A stretch of DNA of 7,094 nucleotides, from NCBI GenBank assembly GCA_029262935.1, contig JAJCYK010000093.1, positions 1-7,094 on the forward strand, in the 5' to 3' direction. The DNA comes from Cytophagales bacterium (lineage in GTDB: Bacteria; Bacteroidota; Bacteroidia; Cytophagales; Cyclobacteriaceae). Both the position numbers and the translations under genes were made by a program. The notes under the pieces were generated by a model, which was not told where the DNA came from, did not search any database, and saw only the letters and a list, made by a program, of their open reading frames with translations. Shown piece after piece: positions 1 through 5,549 of this stretch. Position 1 is the first letter of the stretch, and each line of letters starts with the position of its first letter.

Positions 1-11
1 AAAGCGAAATC

Positions 12-602
12 ATGAAAAAATTCACAATAGCCGCAATGGCAGTAATGGTGTTAGCAAGTTTCAGTTTAAATGCGGCTGATCCTGATAGTAAAGAATTAAA
101 AGTACAAATTTTATCGAAAGCCGATCAAACGTTTAGAGTAATTTACGAAGCGGAAGAAAAATCTGAAGTTAGGGTAAACATTTACGATGCTAAAAGTAAC
201 CGCATATTCTCGGATAAGATCAGCCAAACCGATGGCTTCAGCAAACCATATAATTTTAAAAATCTACCACAAGGAAAGTATACCTTTGAAATAATCTCCA
301 ACGGGGTTAAGAGCAAGGAAGTAGTTGACAACCGTGTGAAAGCCACGAAACCTACCATGAAAGCTCTGGTGTATCGCACAGCAACATCAGGAAAATTTCA
401 ACTAATGGTAATGTCTAATAATATGGACCCCGTTAATATTATGATTTATGATCACAACGATCAGGTAGTACACGAAGAGCATGTGGATTCTTCGGAGAAT
501 TTTGGTAAAGTTTACGATTTAAATAGTATTAGAAGTAACGCAGCTCGCTTCGTAGTAACCTCTAACCAGCAGGTAATTAAAGATCAAAGTTTCGATTGGT
601 AA
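12..602 (+). CDS. Secreted two-domain beta-sandwich-like protein, function unknown
   Basis: A 196-residue protein with a Sec signal peptide: K2-K3, a hydrophobic core at about residues 5-19, and likely cleavage near A21/A22. No lipobox cysteine is present, so it should be released to the periplasm or cell surface rather than lipidated. The mature part appears to be two tandem copies of a beta-rich module of about 80 residues. Copy 1 (about 27-105) carries VRVNIYD (53-59) and GKYTFEI (88-94). Copy 2 (about 113-194) carries VNIMIYD (141-147) and ARFVVTS (178-184). The module resembles the small beta-sandwich domains of Bacteroidota secreted proteins (DUF3244-like, or T9SS type A tail-like, with the IYD...G.Y.F pattern), but I cannot assign a family firmly. 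The T9SS-like features are internal rather than a clean C-terminal sorting signal. Only 11 bases lie upstream, so the promoter is outside the window; the ATG is the only start that keeps the signal peptide. The gene converges on hmgA. Confidence 0.85.
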   Translation: MKKFTIAAMAVMVLASFSLNAADPDSKELKVQILSKADQTFRVIYEAEEKSEVRVNIYDAKSNRIFSDKISQTDGFSKPYNFKNLPQGKYTFEIISNGVKSKEVVDNRVKATKPTMKALVYRTATSGKFQLMVMSNNMDPVNIMIYDHNDQVVHEEHVDSSENFGKVYDLNSIRSNAARFVVTSNQQVIKDQSFDW

Positions 603-632
603 TAAAGAACCTAAACGTTTCTACACATATAC

Positions 633-664
633 CCTGGCAGGATTGATCACTCAATCCTGCCAGG
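633..664. terminator. Bidirectional hairpin terminator between convergent genes
   Basis: A perfect inverted repeat with 14-bp arms (633-646 and 651-664) and a 4-base loop (tcac). It sits 31 bases after the stop of the secreted-protein gene and 31 bases after the stop of hmgA on the other strand. On the + strand it is followed by AT-rich sequence with a T5 run near 680, not by an immediate T-tract. The placement and perfect pairing support a shared terminator. The weak T-tract makes a purely intrinsic mechanism less certain, especially on the minus strand. Confidence 0.75.
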
Positions 665-694
665 TCATTTAATTAAGCTTTTTAAAGTATCACT

Positions 695-1855
695 TTAGTG
701 ATCCAACCAAGATTGGAAATATTTTCCGTCATCCAGTTTAAGAGCTTGTTCCGTTACTTGCAATGGCCTGAAAGTGTCAATCATAACGGCCAATTCCTCT
801 GTTTTTGTTTGACCAATGCTTTGCTCATAGGTTCCAGGATGCGGCCCATGGGGTATGCCTCCGGGATGTAGTGTAATATAACCTCTCTCGATATCATTGC
901 GACTCATGAAGTCTCCATTAACGTAATACAACACCTCATCCGAGTCAATGTTGCTATGATTGTATGGTGCAGGAATAGATTGAGGATGATAGTCATACAA
1001 CCGAGGACAGAAGCTGCACACGACAAAGGCGGAAGTTTCAAAGGTCTGATGGACAGGTGGTGGTTGATGAACCCGCCCAGTAATGGGTTCAAAGTTGTGA
1101 ATAGAAAACCCGTAAGGGTAGTTATAACCGTCCCAGCCTACTACATCAAAAGGATGAGAGGTGTAAACCAGTTCGTGTAAATGTCCTTGTTTTTTAATTT
1201 TCATCAAGAATTCACCCTTTTCGTCATGAGTTTCTAAATCCTGAGGCAATTTATAATCTCGTTCACAAAATGGAGAGTGTTCTAATAACTGCCCAAACCA
1301 ATTGCGGTATCTTTTCGGAGTATAAATGGGGTGAAAGGATTCGGCATATAACAGGCGGTTGTGGGGGGAATCAAATTCGATTTGATAAATCATTCCACGA
1401 GGTATAATTAAGTAGTCACCATATTCAAAGGGTATGTTACCTAAAAGAGTTCTTAAAGTCCCCGAGCCTTCGTGGACAAAAAGCAACTCATCTGCATCAG
1501 CATTTTTATAGAAGTAATCCGTCATGGATTTCTTAGGAGCAGCGAGACCCACATAGATGTCAGAATTTATTAGCAGATCTTGCCTGCTATCCAAAAAATC
1601 GTCTTCCGGAGTAACTTCAAAACCTTTTAACAGTCTGGCTTTGATGTTTTTTGCCACAGCCACTTTTGGAGTTACATCTCGTGCAGTGGAGATTTCTTTT
1701 ACCATGGTGGGCCGGTTGATTTGATACAGCAAAGAGGACATACCATCGAACCCGACTGTACCGAAAAGTTGCTCGTAATAAAGGGCGCCATCTGGTTTCT
1801 TATATATTGTATGACGCTTGGGAGGCACTTTGCCTAGAGTGTGGTATATTGGCAT
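695..1855 (-). CDS. hmgA: Homogentisate 1,2-dioxygenase
   Basis: A 386-residue cytoplasmic Fe(II) dioxygenase that opens the ring of homogentisate to maleylacetoacetate, the central step of tyrosine and phenylalanine degradation. The cupin-type C-terminal half holds the recognisable motifs: VGWDGYNYPYGFSIHNF (239-255), VHQPPPVHQTFE (262-273) and PPHGP-like IPHGPHPG (334-341). By alignment from memory with the human and Pseudomonas enzymes, the iron ligands are H300, E307 and H336, and H263 is the probable active-site acid/base. The spacing between H300 and E307 is one residue longer than in the human enzyme (His335/Glu341), as if one residue were inserted. The protein is shorter than the roughly 430-445 residue proteobacterial and eukaryotic forms but appears intact, consistent with the compact form seen in Bacteroidota. 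The ATG start gives a natural N-terminus, and a TAnnTTTG box lies 22 bases upstream. No other tyrosine-catabolic gene (hppD, fahA) is in the window. The transporter gene is divergent. Confidence 0.93.
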   Translation of the reverse strand: MPIYHTLGKVPPKRHTIYKKPDGALYYEQLFGTVGFDGMSSLLYQINRPTMVKEISTARDVTPKVAVAKNIKARLLKGFEVTPEDDFLDSRQDLLINSDIYVGLAAPKKSMTDYFYKNADADELLFVHEGSGTLRTLLGNIPFEYGDYLIIPRGMIYQIEFDSPHNRLLYAESFHPIYTPKRYRNWFGQLLEHSPFCERDYKLPQDLETHDEKGEFLMKIKKQGHLHELVYTSHPFDVVGWDGYNYPYGFSIHNFEPITGRVHQPPPVHQTFETSAFVVCSFCPRLYDYHPQSIPAPYNHSNIDSDEVLYYVNGDFMSRNDIERGYITLHPGGIPHGPHPGTYEQSIGQTKTEELAVMIDTFRPLQVTEQALKLDDGKYFQSWLDH

Positions 1856-1877
1856 CTTTGAGAGTTTTATTGCTCTT

Positions 1878-1885
1878 CAAATATA
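1878..1885 (-). promoter_or_regulatory. Probable -7 box of the hmgA promoter
   Basis: On the minus strand this reads TATATTTG, an exact match to the Bacteroidota -7 consensus TAnnTTTG. It ends 22 bases before the hmgA ATG, which would give a short leader of about 15 bases. A TTG lies upstream (within ATTGTTCA), but only 13 bases separate it from the box, shorter than the usual spacing of about 17-23. The -33 element is therefore uncertain. Confidence 0.5.
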
Positions 1886-1916
1886 GAAATCTATTGAACA
1901 ATCATCAGGTTCTCCT

Positions 1917-2690
1917 GTGGAATTATTAACGGAACCGTCATTAACATTGGTCCGGTCTTTGGCCTGGTGGCAATGGTTATTAGCACTTCTAGCGGTAATT
2001 GTTAGCGGTGTCTCAAAAGCGGGATTAAAGGGTATGGCTGTGGTGGTTGTAACCCTGTTTGCTCTTGTTTTTGGAGGAAAAGCCTCTACTGGAATTTTGG
2101 TTCCCTTATTGATAGTAGCAGATATACTCGCAGTACGTTACTACCATCGTCATGCGCAAGCAAAACATTTAAAGAAAGTACTACCCTGGGTGCTTGTGGG
2201 CATCATTTTGGGAGTTTGGCTGGGAAAAGACTTGTCAGAGGAAATATTCAAACAAGTGATGGCTGTGATCATATTAATTAGCCTCGGTGTGTTGTACTTG
2301 TTCAGCAACAAAAAAGATACCTCTATTCCCGAACACTGGGCCTTTGCCGGAGCCATGGGGTTAGTAGCTGGATTTGCTACCATGGTAGGAAATTTGGCAG
2401 GTGCTTTTGTAACTATATATTTCTTAGCTATGCGCATGCCGAAGAATAACTTCATAGGTACTGCTGCCTGGTTGTTCCTGATTATTAACGTGTTTAAAGT
2501 CCCTTTCCACATATTTGTATGGAAAACCATGTCATGGGAAACTTTGAGCTTGAACTTGATCTTGTTTCCAGGAATACTTCTTGGTTTCTATTTGGGTGTT
2601 AAACTTATAAAGAACCTTCAAGAGCAACATTATCGAAAGCTTATTATAGTTTTAACAGCCTTAGGTGCATTGGCCATCTTCTTAAGGTAA
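1917..2690 (+). CDS. TSUP-family (TauE/SafE-like) membrane transporter
   Basis: A 257-residue inner-membrane protein of the TSUP family (old DUF81). Members export or import small sulfur-containing or organic anions such as sulfite, sulfoacetate or taurine-related compounds. About eight hydrophobic segments are visible, near residues 18-38, 40-54, 58-75, 88-104, 112-130, 143-172, 181-201 and 211-256 (the last two blocks are composite). The two-half architecture typical of the family shows in the related motifs GVSKAGLKG (31-39) and GFATMVGNLAG (152-162), followed by NNFIGTAAWLFLIIN (177-191). The start is GTG: the frame opens after a TAG at 1884-1886 and holds no ATG before 1917. The first downstream ATG, near 2035, would delete the first membrane helix. 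A weak AGG lies 7 bases upstream. The substrate cannot be told from the sequence, and nothing ties it to homogentisate. Its end overlaps the pyruvate kinase-like gene by 9 bases on the opposite strand. Confidence 0.87.
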   Translation: MELLTEPSLTLVRSLAWWQWLLALLAVIVSGVSKAGLKGMAVVVVTLFALVFGGKASTGILVPLLIVADILAVRYYHRHAQAKHLKKVLPWVLVGIILGVWLGKDLSEEIFKQVMAVIILISLGVLYLFSNKKDTSIPEHWAFAGAMGLVAGFATMVGNLAGAFVTIYFLAMRMPKNNFIGTAAWLFLIINVFKVPFHIFVWKTMSWETLSLNLILFPGILLGFYLGVKLIKNLQEQHYRKLIIVLTALGALAIFLR

Positions 2691-4517
2691 ATCCACGGGG
2701 GCCTGCTCGTACTGCTCAAGTATCGGCAATATTACATCTTTCTTGTCTTGATAGGATTTCATGTTTTTTAGAATTTCGTGTAGCAGTTGAATGGCTTCTA
2801 AAATATGCGGCCCTTTATTTAGCATGACACACTCAGCTCGTTGCCCCATAGAAGCATCGGTAATCTCTGCTCGAGAAGGGATACCCTTTTTTGCCAAGTT
2901 CTCCAAAACCTGTGTGGCCCAGACATCGGGAATGTGTGCAGCTTCACAAATTCGCATGATTTCTTCTTGCAAGCTTCCTAAATTCTCCCAACCGCATTCT
3001 ATGGCTAGATCTCCTCTGGCTATCATCACACCAATAGGAAAAGTTTGCATGGCCATCATTAGAATTTCCATAAGGTTATTGAAACCCCGACGTGTTTCAA
3101 TCTTTAGAATGATTCCAATTTTGTCCTTTACTTCATAATGGTCCAAAACCTCTAATAGATCTTTTACATCTTGTGCACAATTAACAAAGGAGAAGTTGAC
3201 CACATCTGCATGAGCTGTTACAAATTCCAAATCTTGACGGTCTTTTTCAGTAAGACCGCTAAGTGTTAAGGCGCTGTCAGGGAAATTGATGCCTTTGTCA
3301 CTTCGTAATTTTTGTGTGGTAAGGCCCCCGGTAGTTATTTCTACTTGCATCACTTCCCTATCGACTTGTTTAATCAAACCACCAATTTTTCCATCATCAA
3401 AAAATACCCGATGACCTTCTTCAACATCTTTAAAAACGTCGGCATTGGTACAGCCGATATGTGCAGGTTTTAACAATTTACCCTCTTCATTTAAGGTGGC
3501 GTTGTGACCAATTTCCAAATTTGCCTGGACCAAAAGCAAGTCTCCCTGTTGCAATCTTAATTGTCCTTCCATGGGACTTAGAGCCCCAAAAGCAAAAGTC
3601 TCCTCATGCAATTGAAAAGGCAGTTTGCTTCGTATGTAGGCAGTGCTTTCTAGGGTTCCAGTCACCAAGTTATCAGATACTTCAACTATCGTTATAGCCC
3701 TTTTTTTGTTCCTGGTATCTTTAAACACCAAACGATCTCCTACCTGCATGGTGCCTAGCACCGCCCGATCTACGGGAAGTGTGTTTTCACTAGCACGATA
3801 AGACTCTAAGGGTACCAGACGAATGACTAAAGGCGCTGTGACTGCTCCTAGCTCGTTTTTAATAGGCTTTAGGCGAAGAACTGAATGCCCGGACTGGATG
3901 GATCCGGTACGTATTTTGGGGCCACCCAGGTCCATGCTAATCTTGACTTTTCGTTTTAATAGATGAGACGCTTCTTTTACATTGGCTATCATTTTCTCCC
4001 AAGTGCCCGCGTCATCGTGAGCACAGTTTATACGCGCGGTATCCATACCAGCGGCTACCAAATCTTCCACTAAAGTGACGTTAGTGGCGGCCTCGCTAGG
4101 CAGAGTAACCATTATACGCACCATACGACCCAAGGAACGCTTGCCCAACAAAGCTTTGGAATGTTTATTTAACCTTTTGGTACCCTCTTTTATGCTTAAT
4201 TCAAATTGATCGGGGACCTCCAATATCCCATTTTCGTAACCACCAAGATATGCATTAGTGTACTTTAAGCTTGACAAAACATGCCGTTCAGCTTTGGCCA
4301 ATCTTGATAATCCGAAGTTTCTGAGGTTTTTTTGAAGGTACCTCAAATCATGTCGTCTCAGGGCCTTATAGTGCAACAAATTCCGGGCGCTGGCTATGTA
4401 TTGCGGATGTATTAATTTCAATTGATGCTCATGGGCTTTTTCAAGCAGTCCCGCTTCATCAATAATTTTTTGAATTTTCTGGCGTAATTGAGCGGCCTTT
4501 TTTTGGGAGTTATCCAT
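2682..4517 (-). CDS. Atypical pyruvate kinase-like protein with N-terminal extension and no C-terminal domain
   Basis: A 611-residue protein built on the pyruvate kinase TIM barrel (phosphoenolpyruvate + ADP to pyruvate + ATP in classical members). Residues 1 to about 130 are a charged helical extension absent from classical PykF/PykA, with a conserved-looking block near 42-84 (SARNLLHYKALRRHDL...). The barrel begins at 133. Visible active-site equivalents are R162, N164 and H167 (ARINCAH), D196 and R203 (MDLGGPKIRTG), K472 and E474 (LKIET), the metal ligand D503 (ARGDL), and T535 (WATQVL). Altered positions: the usual NFSH serine is A166, the DTKGPE threonine is L197, and the glutamate before IRTG is K201. 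The usual SGETA loop after the VML strand is replaced by NKGP (567-570). The B region (about 205-410) is much enlarged. Sequence ends at 611, about 35 residues past the barrel, so the C-terminal effector-binding domain is missing. It may be a genuine K+-independent, non-allosteric pyruvate kinase or a related phosphotransferase. Transcription may start at the PycTM gene, 132 bp upstream. Confidence 0.85.
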   Translation of the reverse strand: MDNSQKKAAQLRQKIQKIIDEAGLLEKAHEHQLKLIHPQYIASARNLLHYKALRRHDLRYLQKNLRNFGLSRLAKAERHVLSSLKYTNAYLGGYENGILEVPDQFELSIKEGTKRLNKHSKALLGKRSLGRMVRIMVTLPSEAATNVTLVEDLVAAGMDTARINCAHDDAGTWEKMIANVKEASHLLKRKVKISMDLGGPKIRTGSIQSGHSVLRLKPIKNELGAVTAPLVIRLVPLESYRASENTLPVDRAVLGTMQVGDRLVFKDTRNKKRAITIVEVSDNLVTGTLESTAYIRSKLPFQLHEETFAFGALSPMEGQLRLQQGDLLLVQANLEIGHNATLNEEGKLLKPAHIGCTNADVFKDVEEGHRVFFDDGKIGGLIKQVDREVMQVEITTGGLTTQKLRSDKGINFPDSALTLSGLTEKDRQDLEFVTAHADVVNFSFVNCAQDVKDLLEVLDHYEVKDKIGIILKIETRRGFNNLMEILMMAMQTFPIGVMIARGDLAIECGWENLGSLQEEIMRICEAAHIPDVWATQVLENLAKKGIPSRAEITDASMGQRAECVMLNKGPHILEAIQLLHEILKNMKSYQDKKDVILPILEQYEQAPVDLP

Positions 4518-4649
4518 AGAGAGTAATTTAATGCTAATTACGCATTATGATACTAAAGACGGTAATTCACAAGAGATAAAAACATACAAATGACATTAGC
4601 TTAACGCTCTGGGAATTCAGCATGAGCAGGGGAGTGCAAGGGTTTGATA
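4518..4649. other. Intergenic gap between the PycTM and pyruvate kinase-like genes
   Basis: A 132-bp AT-rich gap between two genes on the minus strand. I see no coding ORF, no strong terminator hairpin and no exact TAnnTTTG box on the minus strand. A short hairpin (TAATGC at 4529-4534 with GCATTA at 4542-4547, 7-base loop) lies just upstream of the pyruvate kinase-like start, within what would be its leader. It is too short to call a terminator. Whether the downstream gene has its own promoter cannot be decided from sequence. Confidence 0.4.
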
Positions 4650-5330
4650 TTAGTTGGCGAAGGCTTCTCCAAAAAACAGATGGCAGGAGATAAAGGCCAA
4701 AACGGATAATACGATTCCTATCATGAATATGTTAAATGAGATTCGCAGGAAACGGAATTTTCTATCTAGCGCTTTACCCAGATGGTAGGTATCTCTGGAG
4801 ATGCTGTGATACAGATCATCACCACTATTCATTAGCTCGGAGACTTTACTTACATATTCTTGCTCGTCAAGTTGCTGATAGTTACCATAAAACAAAACAT
4901 TGGTGGCGCTATCAACACTCTGACTGGTTCCATGATTGAGCTCTGGACGAGTAGCAAAAATGGCATAAATAATGGATGCAACGTTGGTCACCAACATCAT
5001 TACTACGGGTACGGCAAGATGGGGGTCTTCAGCAATTTTATTCATTACCGTTCCGATTATAATAGATAGGATTATAGCGTTTATAGATATCATAATGTTG
5101 GATTTACTATCCACCATTGTGTTTAAAGTATAATGATTTTTAGAAATGAGTCGAAAAAATGTCTCCACACCTTTTTCGGCGCGCGGTTCTATTTTGGCCA
5201 GCTTCTTTTGGAGATCTTTTAGTTTGTCCTTATCAATGCCTAAATCCCCGGCTAATTGGTTCGCTTCTTCTTTGGATAATTTCATTACACAATTTATGTT
5301 GCTTTTCTGAAATAAAGTCAATCTTTCCAT
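4650..5330 (-). CDS. PycTM (Pycsar effector-type, DUF5706) transmembrane protein
   Basis: A 226-residue membrane protein matching the PycTM/DUF5706 family. The N-terminal part (about 17-60) is charged and helical. It leads into SKSNIMISINAIILSI (75-90), which starts membrane helix 1 (about 79-97). Helix 2 (about 105-126) ends in ATRPE, and then comes a soluble segment with NVLFYGNY (144-151) and RDTYHLGKALDRKFRFLR (179-196). Helix 3 follows (about 197-218). In Pycsar antiphage systems, PycTM-type proteins are thought to damage the inner membrane when a partner cyclase makes cCMP or cUMP. In Bacteroidota the same domain also occurs joined to HD-type phosphohydrolases. Here there is neither an HD domain nor an adjacent cyclase, so a defence role is not shown. 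The start is uncertain: M16 (position 5285, giving 211 residues and beginning MKLSKEEA) looks at least as natural as M1, and neither has a Shine-Dalgarno sequence. A pyruvate kinase-like gene lies downstream on the same strand. Confidence 0.8.
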   Translation of the reverse strand: MERLTLFQKSNINCVMKLSKEEANQLAGDLGIDKDKLKDLQKKLAKIEPRAEKGVETFFRLISKNHYTLNTMVDSKSNIMISINAIILSIIIGTVMNKIAEDPHLAVPVVMMLVTNVASIIYAIFATRPELNHGTSQSVDSATNVLFYGNYQQLDEQEYVSKVSELMNSGDDLYHSISRDTYHLGKALDRKFRFLRISFNIFMIGIVLSVLAFISCHLFFGEAFAN

Positions 5331-5400
5331 GATCTATGTATTGGTTAATACAGTAGATGAGTAACAGTTGTCTGATATTCCGGCATTTAAGATTGTTCTA

Positions 5401-5439
5401 AGTGCTTAAATCAAGCGACTTAACTGCAATCGAAGCACT
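5401..5439. repeat. Spaced inverted repeat, possible operator
   Basis: AGTGCTT (5401-5407) is inverted as AAGCACT (5433-5439) with 25 bases between. Between the arms, TTAAATCAAGCGACTTAA is itself partly symmetric (TTAA at each end, AAG-CGA-CTT in the middle). It lies about 70 bases upstream of the PycTM start and about 55 bases upstream of the sensor's -7 box, so it could be a regulator site. The 7-bp arms are short enough to occur by chance in AT-rich DNA. Confidence 0.25.
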
Positions 5440-5491
5440 ATAGCAAAATGATGATAGTATTGCAGAGTTCTTCATTGTTCAGTTCAGATGC

Positions 5492-5499
5492 TAGGTTTG
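5492..5499 (+). promoter_or_regulatory. Probable -7 box of the sensor gene promoter
   Basis: TAGGTTTG matches the Bacteroidota -7 consensus TAnnTTTG exactly and lies 50 bases before the sensor ATG, giving a leader of about 45 bases. The nearest upstream TTG (5475-5477, inside ATTGTTCA) is 14 bases away, shorter than the usual spacing, so the -33 element is unsure. Confidence 0.45.
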
Positions 5500-5549
5500 G
5501 GCCCGATCATTGTTAATTCGACTTCTATTAGCTAATTTTCATTTGGCAT

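Larger units (their letters stand above)
5331..5549. other. Divergent intergenic region between PycTM and sensor genes
   Basis: These 219 bp separate two divergent starts and must hold both promoters. I see no ORF worth calling and no RNA gene. It contains a TAnnTTTG box facing the sensor (5492-5499) and a spaced inverted repeat (5401-5439). No exact -7 box facing the PycTM gene was found in the stretch before 5330. Confidence 0.5.

Noticed and set aside
956..1180. A plus-strand ORF of 74 codons, and other ORFs inside hmgA
   Set aside because: They lie antisense or out of frame within a clearly conserved dioxygenase gene and show no protein-like features.
2150..2530. A minus-strand ORF of 126 codons
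   Set aside because: It is fully antisense to the transporter gene; its composition mirrors the membrane-helix codons and no family is recognisable.
2791..3138. A plus-strand ORF of 115 codons, plus a second at 3461-3697
   Set aside because: They are shadows of the pyruvate kinase-like gene on the opposite strand, whose motifs are clear in its own frame.
4529..4547. A hairpin before the pyruvate kinase-like start as a terminator or riboswitch
   Set aside because: The stem is only 6 bp, AT-rich and has no T-tract; no known riboswitch pattern is recognisable.
4602..4624. A GAATTC-centred near-palindrome in the gap
   Set aside because: The pairing is short and interrupted, at a level expected by chance.
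4736..5069. Two overlapping plus-strand ORFs of 67 and 69 codons
   Set aside because: They are antisense to the PycTM gene, have no upstream signals, and have unconvincing composition.
4650..5330. A Pycsar antiphage system
   Set aside because: Only the effector-type protein is present; no cyclase or other defence gene lies beside it, so a system cannot be claimed.
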